Shown: piece by piece, positions 54,396 through 62,820 of the stretch
How the letters are laid out: every line of letters begins with the position of its first letter
Position numbering within the stretch: position 1 is the stretch's first letter
Origin: Haloferula helveola
Lineage (GTDB): Bacteria > Verrucomicrobiota > Verrucomicrobiia > Verrucomicrobiales > Akkermansiaceae
Direction of reading: 5' to 3'
Length of the DNA: 64,000 nt
NCBI RefSeq assembly: GCF_037076345.1
Contig: NZ_AP024702.1
Location: 3,162,001 to 3,226,000, forward strand
Notes under the pieces: generated by a model
Database searches by the model: none
What the model was told of the DNA's origin: nothing
The model's input: the letters and a program-made list of their open reading frames with translations, nothing else
Made by a program: the position numbers and the translations under genes

Positions 54396-54887
54396 ATGGA
54401 ACCTGCTAGCGTTCCATTGATGGGTTTCGTTGAGGTGCTCAGAACCGCACTCGGCTGGCTCGAACTCGGACTTCCCGAAGAAGCACTTCAGGAACTCGAG
54501 GGCCTGACCGCACGAGATCGCATGCGCCGTCAGGCACTGGAGCTCAAGCTGGTCGCCCAGATGAAAGCCGGCCGCTGGAATGCCGGGGCGGACACCGGGC
54601 GGCTGCTGTGCATGCGGGAGCCCAAGGAACCGCGCTTCTTCATCCATGCCGCCTACTGTCTGCACGAGACCGGCGACACCGTCGCGGCCCGCAACTGGCT
54701 GATGACCGGGCCGTCGGCACTGATCGAGGACCCGTTGTTCCACTACAACATTGCCTGCTACCACGCGGTCCTCGGGGAAAGGAAGCAGGCTCGCTCGCAC
54801 CTGCGGCGGGCGTTTTCGATGGACGCGTCGCTGCGTCGGCGGGCGCGGGAGGACGACGACCTCACGGTTTTGGGCGATCTTCCGTGA
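54396..54887 (+). CDS. TPR-like repeat protein
   Basis: 163 residues (155 if ATG 54420 is used). Pairs of helices fit tetratricopeptide spacing: LRTALGWLELGLPEEALQEL, FFIHAAYCLHETGDTVAARN and FHYNIACYHAVLGERKQARS, the last with the usual A-x-Y/G-x pattern. There is no signal peptide or enzyme domain. Likely a cytosolic protein-protein contact module; partner unknown. Confidence 0.72.
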   Translation: MEPASVPLMGFVEVLRTALGWLELGLPEEALQELEGLTARDRMRRQALELKLVAQMKAGRWNAGADTGRLLCMREPKEPRFFIHAAYCLHETGDTVAARNWLMTGPSALIEDPLFHYNIACYHAVLGERKQARSHLRRAFSMDASLRRRAREDDDLTVLGDLP

Positions 54888-54936
54888 GAGGACCTAAAGC
54901 GTTGCGTTTGCGGGTGGATTCTCCGAAGTAGCGCGC

Positions 54937-56067
54937 ATGGGGGTGTCGCCAGCCGGATTGGGTGCGCTGTTGGGTGCGTTTGAGGAGAATTTCCGCAGTC
55001 ACGGCGAGATCGGGGCGTCGGTCAGTGTCTGGTGGCGCGGCTCCGAAGTGCTGTCGGAAGGGCGCGGGTGGTGTGAAAAGGAAGCCAGCCAGCCATGGAC
55101 GGCCCGCACGCTGGTGCCGGTCTATTCGGCGACCAAAGGCCCGGCCTCGGCCGCGTTGTTGCTGGCGCTTGAGGAGCACGGGCTCGGGGCGGAAACGCCG
55201 GTGGGAGAAGTTTGGCCCGCATTTCCGCTACCCACGGCCAGTTTCGGTGACCTGCTCTCGCATCAGTGCGGTTTGGCAGCTTTGGACGAGGCCGCGAACA
55301 TCTGGAAGCACGAGGAAGTCGTGGCGGCGATCGAGGCGCAGTTGCCGACGTGGAGACCGGGCGAGGGCCACGGTTATCATCCGAGGACCTTCGGAGCGCT
55401 GGTGGATGAACCGGTTCGGCGTCTCACGGGCATGCCGCTCGGACGCTTTTGGAACGAGAAGGTGGCCCGGCCGCTGGCTTTGGACTTCTGGATCGGGCTG
55501 CCCGAGTCGGAGATGGGACGCGTGGCCCGGCTTTACCCGGGAAAGGCGCAGGCGGGCGACTTCGAGAAGGGCTTTTACCGGGAGTTCGGGCGTGAAGGCA
55601 GCCTGACCAGTCGGGCGTTCCGCTCGCCCCGCGGCCTGCGGTCGGTGCAGGAAATGAATGAGCCCGACGCTTGGCGGGCGGGGTTTCCGGCGATGGGCGG
55701 GATTGGCACGGCGTCGGCGTTGGCGAAGTTCTACCAAGTCGTGCAGGGAGCGATCCCGGGGCCTTTCGGAGCCGGAGTGCTGGGGGCCTTGGCGAAACGC
55801 CGCTGCGAGGGAGACGACCGGGTGCTGATCCAGCCGACCGCCTTCTCGGCGGGCTGCCAGCTGGACCCGCTGGACGATTCCGGGCGAAAGCTCCGCCAGC
55901 TCTATGGGCCGGAGATCTCGTCTTTCGGCCATCCGGGGGCGGGAGGAAGCCACGCCTTCGCAGATCCGGAGAACGGGATCAGCTTCGCCTACACGATGAA
56001 CCAGATGGAACTCAGCGTGATGCCCGGACGGCGCAGCACTCGGTTGATCGAGGCGCTTTACGGGTGA
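54937..56067 (+). CDS. Serine hydrolase of the beta-lactamase (class C / EstB) family
   Basis: 376 residues, no signal peptide. The catalytic Ser-x-x-Lys is PVYSATKGPAS (Ser near residue 68); a Tyr motif is near GHGYHPRTFGALVD; the third block reads FGHPGAGGSHAFADPENG, in place of the Lys-Thr-Gly of true beta-lactamases, as in esterases of this family. Cytosolic esterase or peptidase activity is more likely than antibiotic hydrolysis. Confidence 0.87.
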   Translation: MGVSPAGLGALLGAFEENFRSHGEIGASVSVWWRGSEVLSEGRGWCEKEASQPWTARTLVPVYSATKGPASAALLLALEEHGLGAETPVGEVWPAFPLPTASFGDLLSHQCGLAALDEAANIWKHEEVVAAIEAQLPTWRPGEGHGYHPRTFGALVDEPVRRLTGMPLGRFWNEKVARPLALDFWIGLPESEMGRVARLYPGKAQAGDFEKGFYREFGREGSLTSRAFRSPRGLRSVQEMNEPDAWRAGFPAMGGIGTASALAKFYQVVQGAIPGPFGAGVLGALAKRRCEGDDRVLIQPTAFSAGCQLDPLDDSGRKLRQLYGPEISSFGHPGAGGSHAFADPENGISFAYTMNQMELSVMPGRRSTRLIEALYG

Positions 56068-56086
56068 CGGGGTTGGGGGGCGGAGC

Positions 56087-56155
56087 GGACCGCGCGGCTC
56101 CGACCGCGCATTGGATTCGCCGGGGCTCCGGGGCGCGGTCGGAGCCGCGCGGTCC
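56087..56155. repeat. Perfect 23-bp inverted repeat between converging genes
   Basis: Arms at 56087-56109 and 56133-56155 (GGACCGCGCGGCTCCGACCG...) match over all 23 positions around a 23-nt loop. They lie in the 100-bp gap between the stops of the hydrolase and methyltransferase genes. No T-run follows, so a REP-type unit is more likely than a simple terminator. Confidence 0.85.
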
Positions 56156-56167
56156 TTTCTGGAGCGG

Positions 56168-56872
56168 TCAGAGACCGCCACTCCGGAAAAACGCCAGGCG
56201 CCGGTCGACTGACTTGCCCGGGGCGTCGCCGAGAGGTCGGGAGGCCGGGTGGAGCAAGTCGGCGATCCGCGTCGCTCCCAGCTGGGCGAGGCAGGCCGAT
56301 GCCAGTTCGTGCTCCCGGTCGAAGTAGGAAGTGATGCCGAGCACGCCGTCCGGTTTGAGCGCGGCGAGAGCATTGCGAAGCAGGCGGGTCCAGACTTCGA
56401 CCTCGCTCCAGTAGTTCTGGTGGCGGATGAAAATGAAATCGAAGGGCGGCAACTGGCGCATCCTGTCGACCCTCGAGGCATCTCCGGCCCGGAACTCAAT
56501 TTGGTGGTCGGGTTCGCGGGTCGGCAGCCAGCGGGCCTTGGCCTCCTGGATTTCCGCAGGGCGGAGGTCGATCCCGAGCAGGAAAAGCGGCCCGGAGATC
56601 GGCGCGAGGCTCTCGACCAGCACCCCGGTCTCGTCGGCCCGCCCGCAGGCGAGGTTCAGGATCGCGGGCAACGGGCGGGGCACCCAACCGGCGGTCTTCA
56701 GCCCGAGACGGAAGAGCTCGCGGAAGCGGTCGATGTCGCCATCGATGCCCGGGTAGCTGAATGGAACGGCCGGTCGCAAGGTGGCCCGAGAAAGGCCCGG
56801 GAAGCGGGGGAATTCAAGTTTGTCTCGGGCGGCGCGGTTTGGTACTTCCCGCCCTTCTTCCTGACTCGTCAT
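56168..56872 (-). CDS. Class I SAM-dependent methyltransferase-like protein
   Basis: 234 residues from ATG 56872 (MTSQEEGREVPNRAARD). SAM-fold features: motif I LNLACGRADETGVLVESL, acidic residue after beta 2 (LLGIDLRPAEIQEAKARW), motif near EFRAGDASRVDRM, and PFDFIFIRHQNYW then LKPDGVLGITSYF. Substrate unknown. Its start overlaps that of the opposite kinase gene by 2 bp, so a later start is possible. Confidence 0.78.
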   Translation of the reverse strand: MTSQEEGREVPNRAARDKLEFPRFPGLSRATLRPAVPFSYPGIDGDIDRFRELFRLGLKTAGWVPRPLPAILNLACGRADETGVLVESLAPISGPLFLLGIDLRPAEIQEAKARWLPTREPDHQIEFRAGDASRVDRMRQLPPFDFIFIRHQNYWSEVEVWTRLLRNALAALKPDGVLGITSYFDREHELASACLAQLGATRIADLLHPASRPLGDAPGKSVDRRLAFFRSGGL

Positions 56873-58022
56873 GCCGCCATCCACCTCCCCGGTCCGCCAA
56901 GTCGATGAATCCGTCCTCAAAGCCATCACCCTTATCGCCGACCAGTTCGCGATTGAGGGGGAATTCGCCGAGGGGGAGGAAGTCCACAGCGGCCACATCA
57001 ATTCGACCTACCGGGTGACCTTCGAGAGCGGCGACGGATCGCTGAACCGATACATCCTCCAGCGCATCAACGAGAAGGTCTTCAAGGACCCGCTGGCGGT
57101 GATGCGAAACGTCGAGTGCGTGACCCGCCACATCAACTGGAAGGTGCTGCGGGTGAAGAAGGACCTCGGCGGCCAGACCCTGAACCTCTACCCCGGCCGC
57201 GGCGGTCGGTTCTGGGTCGCCGGCCCGAATGGCGGCATCTGGCGATGCTACAACTGCATCGAGGGCTGCTTCACCTACGACATCGTCGAGAACACCCGTC
57301 AGGCCTACCAGGCGGCGCGTGCCTTCGGTTCGTTCCAGGATCTGGTCAGCGACCTGCCGCCGGATGAACTGGAGGAAACGATTCCCCGTTTCCATGACAC
57401 CCGGATGCGCTATGAGCGGCTGATGGAAGTCGCGGAGTCCGACCTCCACGGTCGGGCGGGCGCGGTTTCCGCCGAGCTGGAATTCGTCCGCAAGCGCGAG
57501 GCCGAGGTCGACCGGGTGCTCGACGGCTTGCGCTCCGGCGACATTCCGCAGCGGATCACCCACAACGACACCAAGATCAACAACGTGATGATCGACGGTG
57601 AGACCGACGAGGCGGTCTGCGTGATCGACCTCGACACGGTGATGCCCGGCTCGGTGCTTTACGATTTCGGCGACCTCGTGCGAACGGCGGTGAGCCCGGC
57701 GGCGGAAGACGAGCAGGACCTGTCGAAGGTCCAACTGCGGATGCCGATGTTCGAGGCGCTGGTCGAAGGCTACCTCGAAGCGGGGAAGGAGTTCCTCAAG
57801 GAAAGCGAGGTCTCGCTGCTGGCGTTCTCGGCGAAGCTGATCACTCTTGAGATCGGGATCCGTTTCCTCACCGACCACATCGAGGGCGACGTGTATTTCA
57901 AAACCCAACGCCCGGGACACAACCTCGACCGCGCGCGGACGCAGCTTCAGCTCGTCGAGGAGATCGAAGCCAACATGGACCAGATGGAGCGCTTCGTGAA
58001 GAAGGTCTGGAAGGGGCAGTAG
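56871..58022 (+). CDS. Phosphotransferase-family kinase, NahK-like (N-acetylhexosamine 1-kinase)
   Basis: 383 residues. APH-fold motifs: HSGHINSTYRVTF (Gly-rich ATP loop), QRINEKVFKDPLAVMRNVE (typical of NahK-like kinases), catalytic loop THNDTKINNVMID (Asp and Asn) and metal site VIDLDTVMPGSVLYDFGD. NahK-type enzymes phosphorylate N-acetylhexosamines at C1 for sugar salvage. The match is by motif only; other sugar or amino-alcohol substrates are possible. Confidence 0.82.
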   Translation: MPPSTSPVRQVDESVLKAITLIADQFAIEGEFAEGEEVHSGHINSTYRVTFESGDGSLNRYILQRINEKVFKDPLAVMRNVECVTRHINWKVLRVKKDLGGQTLNLYPGRGGRFWVAGPNGGIWRCYNCIEGCFTYDIVENTRQAYQAARAFGSFQDLVSDLPPDELEETIPRFHDTRMRYERLMEVAESDLHGRAGAVSAELEFVRKREAEVDRVLDGLRSGDIPQRITHNDTKINNVMIDGETDEAVCVIDLDTVMPGSVLYDFGDLVRTAVSPAAEDEQDLSKVQLRMPMFEALVEGYLEAGKEFLKESEVSLLAFSAKLITLEIGIRFLTDHIEGDVYFKTQRPGHNLDRARTQLQLVEEIEANMDQMERFVKKVWKGQ

Positions 58023-58049
58023 TGACGGGGGGCTGACCGCAAAAGGTAG

Positions 58050-58154
58050 GGCTGACCGCCCTCGGTCAGCCGTGGAGTGCGGGCAAGGCAGCGATTTCAG
58101 CCACGCGGCGGACACGGCCCGGCTTGATCGGCGGACAAGCGAGGGCGCTTGTCC
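58050..58154. repeat. Two hairpins, each a 9-bp stem with a 4-nt loop
   Basis: GGCTGACCG-CCCT-CGGTCAGCC (58050-58071) and GGACAAGCG-AGGG-CGCTTGTCC (58133-58154) lie in the gap between the converging kinase and RNA methyltransferase genes. An additional half copy (GGCTGACCGC) precedes the first at 58031. Confidence 0.8.
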
Positions 58155-58162
58155 CTACCTTG

Positions 58163-59419
58163 CTACTTCGAGAGCGTCATCACGCACTCGAGATGGCGGG
58201 TGTGGGGGAAGAGGTCGAAGGGCTGGACGGTCTCGAGCTTGAAGCCGGCGGCGAGCAGCTTTTCGAGGTCGCGGACTTGGGTCGCCGGGTTGCAGGAAAC
58301 GTAAACCACTCGCGACGGCGAGAAGGCGACGAGTTGGTCGAGGAATTCCTCGGAGCAGCCCTTGCGCGGCGGGTCGATGACGATCGCGGTTTGGTTGGGG
58401 TCGAAGGCGATGTCCTCGAAGATCGCTTCGGCGCTGGCGGCGAGGAAGGTGGTGTTTTCGATGCTGTTGCTCTTCGCATTGCGGCGGGCCCAGTCGGCGG
58501 AGGTCTCGCTGACTTCGACGCCTGCCACCTGTTCGAAGTGTCCGGCAAGGGTCAGCGCGAATAACCCCGAGCCACAGTAGGCATCGACCAGGTATCGCGC
58601 TCCGCCTGCCGCGGCTTCGCGGGCGACATGGCCGGTGAAGTCGGGGAGGATGAAGGGATTGTTCTGGAAAAAGTCGCCTGCGAGGAAGTCGAGGGACAGT
58701 TCGCCGACATGCTCGGTCACGACGGCGTTCGGGTTCGTCTCGACCCGGCCTTCGCTGGCACGGAGCAGCAGCGTCGCGCCGCGGCGGTAGTTTTTGGCGT
58801 TCTGCCGGGCTTCTTCACGGACGCCCGGAAGTGCGGCATTGATCTCATCCATCGCGATCGGGCACTTCGGCACGTCCACCAGTCCCGAGCGGCGGCCGTT
58901 GGGAAGGAAGCCGATGTCCTGGATCGTGCCGTTCTGCGGCTTGGCGAAGTGGGGCGTGATCTTCGACCGGTAGCCCCACTGCCTCGGCGATGGGTGGCAG
59001 GGCAGCACCGGGTGCTCTACGTCGGCCATGTGCCGCATCAGCTCCTCGACCTGTCGGGTTTTCCACGCGAGCTGGGCCTCGTAGCGGAGATGCTGGTACT
59101 GGCAACCGCCACACAGCCCGAACAACTCGCAACCGGGCTCGGCCCGGTCGGTCGAAGGATCGAGGACTTCGAGCAGGTCAGCCCGTGAGTGGTTCTTGTC
59201 GTTGCGGAAAATCCGCGCCCTGACCTTTTCCCCAGGGAGCGTGAAGGGGACGAACACAACCCATCCTTCGCGTGATTCGGCCGCTCCGTCGTCTTCAGGC
59301 GAAGGCACGCTGACCCGGGCGATGCCATCGCCAAGGTTGCTCAGGGCATCGATGGTCAGTTCCAGCTCCTGATGGTATTCGAAGGGAAAGGGATGGAACT
59401 TCTTCGGCGGGCGCGGCAT
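58163..59419 (-). CDS. RNA (uracil-5-)-methyltransferase, RumA/TrmA family
   Basis: 418 residues. An N-terminal TRAM domain (about 10-75, LTIDALSNLGDGIARV; FTLPGEKVRARIF) precedes an Fe-S Cys set (CELFGLCGGCQYQHL). The SAM domain follows, with DAYCGSGLFAL, VIDPPRKGCSEE and the catalytic Cys-containing VYVSCNPATQVRDL. It makes 5-methyluridine in rRNA or tRNA; RlmD/RlmCD-type action on 23S rRNA is most likely, given TRAM and Fe-S sites. The exact position cannot be read from sequence. Confidence 0.93.
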   Translation of the reverse strand: MPRPPKKFHPFPFEYHQELELTIDALSNLGDGIARVSVPSPEDDGAAESREGWVVFVPFTLPGEKVRARIFRNDKNHSRADLLEVLDPSTDRAEPGCELFGLCGGCQYQHLRYEAQLAWKTRQVEELMRHMADVEHPVLPCHPSPRQWGYRSKITPHFAKPQNGTIQDIGFLPNGRRSGLVDVPKCPIAMDEINAALPGVREEARQNAKNYRRGATLLLRASEGRVETNPNAVVTEHVGELSLDFLAGDFFQNNPFILPDFTGHVAREAAAGGARYLVDAYCGSGLFALTLAGHFEQVAGVEVSETSADWARRNAKSNSIENTTFLAASAEAIFEDIAFDPNQTAIVIDPPRKGCSEEFLDQLVAFSPSRVVYVSCNPATQVRDLEKLLAAGFKLETVQPFDLFPHTRHLECVMTLSK

Positions 59420-59508
59420 GCGCGGAGCTTCCGGCGGTGCGGGGCAAGATTCAAGAGTGCTCGCGACGGTGGCTTGAAGCCGCCGCGGATCGGTGCGAGG
59501 GTGCCCAG

Positions 59509-59886
59509 ATGAAAGCTGCGCTCTTTCTGGCTCTGGTGATGCCCTTGGCGGCTGCGGACGAGATCGAGGGAACCGTGTGGTACGACGCGGATGGCGAGGT
59601 GGTTCTGGTCGAGGGACCGGCTGCCGAAGCTGCGGACGAGCCGTTCGTTCCCGAGTGGAAAAAGCGCGAGATCGAGCGTCGTGAACGCGCCTCGAACCCG
59701 CGCAGGCGCAGTTCCTGGAGTCGCTCGCGCTGGAATCGCGGCTGGTACGGCTATCCGGGAACCGGCTACTACTACACCCCCGGCTGGAGTGTTTGCCGCC
59801 CCTCGGTGTCCGCGCCGTCCGGCGGCTTCGGGAGCTACTTCGGATCGGTCCGCGGCTCGCGGGTCTCGATCATCATTCGCCGCTAG
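59509..59886 (+). CDS. Small exported Arg- and Tyr/Gly-rich protein
   Basis: 125 residues from ATG 59509 (MKAALFLALVMPLAAADEIE, a signal peptide). A short acidic domain (GTVWYDADGEVVLVEG) is followed by Arg-rich (RRSSWSRSRWNRGW) and Tyr/Gly-rich (YGYPGTGYYYTPGW) low-complexity sequence. It is not a family I know. It ends with a 14-bp overlap with the opposite lipoprotein gene. Confidence 0.6.
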   Translation: MKAALFLALVMPLAAADEIEGTVWYDADGEVVLVEGPAAEAADEPFVPEWKKREIERRERASNPRRRSSWSRSRWNRGWYGYPGTGYYYTPGWSVCRPSVSAPSGGFGSYFGSVRGSRVSIIIRR

Positions 59887-60175
59887 GCGTCGGCGGATTC
59901 GCAATCACCGGGCGCTCCTCGCCGGTGTCGACGGTCGGCTTCATTTCCCGGTCCTCGGGCATCTTCGTGAGTCCGGAAGGATCCAGCAGCCCGAGCCCTC
60001 CGTCGCCATCGCTCGGCAAGCGTTCGTCAGGCACGCTTCCGGCGTTTACCGAATTCCCGGCCACCGAGCGCTCCGCTTTTTCCGCCGGACCGGTCGCGGT
60101 CGCTTCGCGGAGCACGATCGCCTTCGGCGCGCAAGCGGCGAACAGAAGCGGGAGAAGGTAGATGGCGGGTTTCAT
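59873..60175 (-). CDS. Small Pro/Gly-rich lipoprotein
   Basis: 100 residues from ATG 60175 (MKPAIYLLPLLFAACAPK; lipobox FAAC). The mature chain is Pro/Glu/Gly-rich and probably disordered (SDGDGGLGLLDPSGLTKMPE). No domain is recognised. It is 44 bp behind the alpha/beta-hydrolase lipoprotein on the same strand. Confidence 0.6.
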   Translation of the reverse strand: MKPAIYLLPLLFAACAPKAIVLREATATGPAEKAERSVAGNSVNAGSVPDERLPSDGDGGLGLLDPSGLTKMPEDREMKPTVDTGEERPVIANPPTPSGE

Positions 60176-60219
60176 CGGGGTGCCGAGCATGGAATGCCTC
60201 GGATGGTCTGGCAAGCGGA

Positions 60220-61197
60220 CTACTTCCGAAGTTCGCCGAGCCAGCCCGCGATGTCCGAAATCACCTTTTCCTTGCCCGTGTCATACATCAGGAGGTGGTG
60301 GCCTTCCGGGTAGAACTTGCGGGTGGAGTAGGTGGTTTCCGGGATGTGACCGACGAAGGTCTTCACGTCGTCCGCTTCGGTGAAGAAGTCCTTGCCGCCG
60401 TGCAGGACGAGCGTCGGCACGGCGAAGGATTCGGCGCACTCCGGCATTTCCTCGATCATGTCGCCCAGTGTCACCAGCAGCCGCAACGTGTGTCTCTCGA
60501 CATGCCACGAGTTCGTCTCGGACTGCTCGGAGTGGAAGCTGTCTTCGGTCATCTGCACTTCCTGACCGCCGGCGAGGGTCTCAAGCGATATCCGCTTCTT
60601 CGGGGCGACTTTCGAAAGGCCGCGGACGAGTTCCTTCTTCCATGCCGGAAAGTCGTCGCGGATCGCGACCACCGGCGAGCTGATACCGATCGCATCGCAC
60701 GGCGGCTTCAGCCCCTGCTCGATCTGTTCGCGGTAGGTGTGGGAAAGGATCAATCCGCCCATGCTCTCACCGAACCAGACGATCTTCGCGTTCGGATGCT
60801 TCTTCTCAACCAGCGAGGTGAAAGTCAGGAGATCGACCGACCAGTTCTCGGGGTCGTCAATATCGCCGCGGCGTTCCTTCTTCGGGTCGCGTCCCTGGCC
60901 ACGGACCTCGTAGGCATACACCGCGCTACTTGGCTGCTCCTTGAGGAGATGCGTCGCCAGATTCTCGTAGTCGATCGAGGCGCCGCTGAATCCGTGCAGC
61001 GCGACCACCACGGTGTCGGGATCGACGCCCTCACGGACCCACTTGCGATACTGGAAGGTCTCGTTCTTGAGGTCCTCGTCCGGAGCCGTTGTCACGAGGG
61101 TGTACGACGGCGCGCAGGACATGGTGAGTCCGGCCAGCAAGGCGACCAGCACCCGGCGTGCAAGCCGGGAGGGGCGAGGGGGTGAAGCCTCTGTCAC
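60220..61197 (-). CDS. Alpha/beta-hydrolase lipoprotein (monoacylglycerol lipase-like)
   Basis: 325 residues. Lipobox TMSC (about residue 28) after an Arg-rich n-region. The fold is evident: oxyanion VVALHGFSG, nucleophile elbow WFGESMGGLIL, acid near PTLVLHGGKDFFT and catalytic His in YPEGHHLLMYD. The lid region is like serine aminopeptidase/Hydrolase_4 proteins. It is probably an envelope-anchored esterase or lysophospholipase; substrate unknown. Confidence 0.88.
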   Translation of the reverse strand: MTEASPPRPSRLARRVLVALLAGLTMSCAPSYTLVTTAPDEDLKNETFQYRKWVREGVDPDTVVVALHGFSGASIDYENLATHLLKEQPSSAVYAYEVRGQGRDPKKERRGDIDDPENWSVDLLTFTSLVEKKHPNAKIVWFGESMGGLILSHTYREQIEQGLKPPCDAIGISSPVVAIRDDFPAWKKELVRGLSKVAPKKRISLETLAGGQEVQMTEDSFHSEQSETNSWHVERHTLRLLVTLGDMIEEMPECAESFAVPTLVLHGGKDFFTEADDVKTFVGHIPETTYSTRKFYPEGHHLLMYDTGKEKVISDIAGWLGELRK

Positions 61198-61301
61198 AGC
61201 GGCAGTCTCGCGTGGAAATCGCCGCAGGGCAATAGGTAGATTGCGGTTCGGTCAAATTACTTTTTGACACAAAGTAAAGGGATCGGTACGAGGGAGGAGT
61301 G

Positions 61302-61895
61302 ATGAGAGCCTTCTTTTGGTTGAGTCTGATGGGCCTTCTGCCGGTATCCGCGGCGGAGTTGGCGAAGGGTGACGCGATCCAGTTGACCTTGCGGGGCGTG
61401 GCGCCATCGGAGCAGTCCCAGGTGACCGGGGACTACACGGTCGACGACAGCGGCCGTGTGCGGCTGCCTTTGCTGGATGATCCGGTTGCGGCGGTCGGGC
61501 TGAGTCCTGCGGGATTCGCGCGCCGCGCCGAGGCGGCATACCGGGCGGCCGGAATCTACACGCAGCCGGCGATCGAGGTGGTCGCGCTGAAGGACAAGGA
61601 GGCGGTGGGAGCGGTCGTCAGCGTCGGCGGGTGCGTGAAGTCGGATGGAGAGGTGGCGTTCCGCCAGGGCCTGACGGTGCTGCAGGCACTGAATGCCGCC
61701 GGAGGGCTCGATCCCTTTGCCGGACGCAACGTCATGCTGATGCGCGGTGGCAAACAGTACTGCCTCGATTTCAAGCAGCTCGCGCACAAGAACATTGAGC
61801 TGGAGGCCAACGACACGTTGCAGGTCGAGCAGCGTCCGGCTCTGATCGATCGTTGGAAAGGAAGCGCTGAGCGGATCGCGATCCTGATGAAGTAG
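61302..61895 (+). CDS. Exported SLBB-domain polysaccharide-export-like protein
   Basis: 197 residues from ATG 61302, directly behind a strong AGGGAGGAG ribosome site; a GTG three bases upstream is also in frame. A signal peptide (MRAFFWLSLMGLLPVSAA) precedes a Poly_export-type domain (LAKGDAIQLTLRGV; GDYTVDDSGRVRLPLLDD) and an SLBB domain (VVSVGGCVKSDGEVAFRQGL; TVLQALNAAGGLDPFA). It resembles the periplasmic part of Wza-type exporters without the outer-membrane helix. No other exopolysaccharide genes are adjacent. Confidence 0.82.
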   Translation: MRAFFWLSLMGLLPVSAAELAKGDAIQLTLRGVAPSEQSQVTGDYTVDDSGRVRLPLLDDPVAAVGLSPAGFARRAEAAYRAAGIYTQPAIEVVALKDKEAVGAVVSVGGCVKSDGEVAFRQGLTVLQALNAAGGLDPFAGRNVMLMRGGKQYCLDFKQLAHKNIELEANDTLQVEQRPALIDRWKGSAERIAILMK

Positions 61896-61944
61896 GAGTG
61901 GCGGTCTCTTGGCCGTGCGTGCCGTCACGATTGACTCGCCCTTG

Positions 61945-62028
61945 CTCCGCAGCCCCGTAAACGGGGAACTACAAACCCCACAGGCGCTCTTCTGGGGTTG
62001 GTAGTTCCGCCTTCAGGCGGTTGCGGAG
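61945..62028. repeat. 36-bp imperfect inverted repeat with nested hairpins
   Basis: Arms 61945-61980 and 61993-62028 begin CTCCGCAGCCCCGTAAACGG and end CGCCTTCAGGCGGTTGCGGAG in pieces. Each arm carries its own small hairpin. The element lies between the converging SLBB and UPF0173 genes. Confidence 0.8.
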
Positions 62029-62031
62029 CCT

Positions 62032-62718
62032 TCAAACATCAACCGTTTCTCCGATCCCCGGAAGCAGGAGCTCGACGCCGCGCTGCGCGAATTCGCCCTT
62101 GGCCGCTTCGTGATCGATCTTGATCGGCGGGAAGGTGTCGTAGTGAACGCCGACTGCTTTCTTCAGCCCTGCCCACTCGGCGGCGAGTGCAGCGTCGGCT
62201 GGGCCCATCGTGAAATTGTCGCCAATGCAGAGCACGCCGAAGTCGAGTTGGAAACGCTCGCCGAGAATCTTCTGGTCGAAGTGCAGCGCGGTGTCGCCCG
62301 ACACATAGAACGAGCCGTCATTCGTCTCGACCACGAAGCCGCCCGGGTTGCCGCCGTAGCTGCCATCGGGGAGCGACGAGGAGTGGACGGCGTTGACGTA
62401 GGTCACGCGACCGAAGGGAAAGTCGAAGCCGCCGCCATGGTTCATCGGGTGGGCGTTCTCGATGCCCTTGCCGCCGAACCACGAAACGATCTCGAAGTTC
62501 GAGATCAGCGTGGCGCCGGTGCGCTTGAGGATGCTTTCCGCATCCGCCACGTGATCGGCATGACCGTGGGTGAGCAGCACGTAGTCGGCTTCGATCGCAT
62601 CGACATCGATCTCCTTCGCCAGCTCATTCGGCGTGATGAAGGGGTCGAAGAGAAGCTTGGTGCCGTCGGCGAGTTCGATCGAAAAACAGGCGTGTCCGTA
62701 ATAGGTCAGTCGGCTCAT
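62032..62718 (-). CDS. UPF0173 metal-dependent hydrolase (metallo-beta-lactamase fold)
   Basis: 228 residues. The family start LTYYGHACFSIE, the metal motif LTHGHADHVADAESI, AHPMNHGGGFDF, YVSGDTALHFDQKI and VHYDTFPPI are all present. Length matches UPF0173 (YtkL-like). It binds two metal ions, probably Zn or Mn. The substrate is unknown for the family. Confidence 0.93.
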   Translation of the reverse strand: MSRLTYYGHACFSIELADGTKLLFDPFITPNELAKEIDVDAIEADYVLLTHGHADHVADAESILKRTGATLISNFEIVSWFGGKGIENAHPMNHGGGFDFPFGRVTYVNAVHSSSLPDGSYGGNPGGFVVETNDGSFYVSGDTALHFDQKILGERFQLDFGVLCIGDNFTMGPADAALAAEWAGLKKAVGVHYDTFPPIKIDHEAAKGEFAQRGVELLLPGIGETVDV

Positions 62719-62760
62719 GGGATCATCCCATAGACGAGGACCCTCGCTGCGGCAACCGAC

Positions 62761-62798
62761 GAAAAAGCCCGGAGTGCGATGCAGCTCCGGGCTTTGTG
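62761..62798 (-). terminator. Terminator of the FKBP gene
   Basis: Read leftward: AAGCCCGGAG / CTCCGGGCTT stem, 10-nt loop, then TTTTTC, about 22 bp past the stop. Confidence 0.88.
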
Positions 62799-62820
62799 AA
62801 AGTCACTCAGACGCGATCGG

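Noticed and set aside
54937-56067. Antibiotic-resistance beta-lactamase
   Set aside because: The Lys-Thr-Gly block is replaced by His-Pro-Gly-Ala-Gly and there is no signal peptide, pointing to an esterase-type member.
61264-61300. Sigma-70 promoter for the SLBB gene
   Set aside because: A TTGACA is present, but nothing close to TATAAT is found at 16-18 bp.
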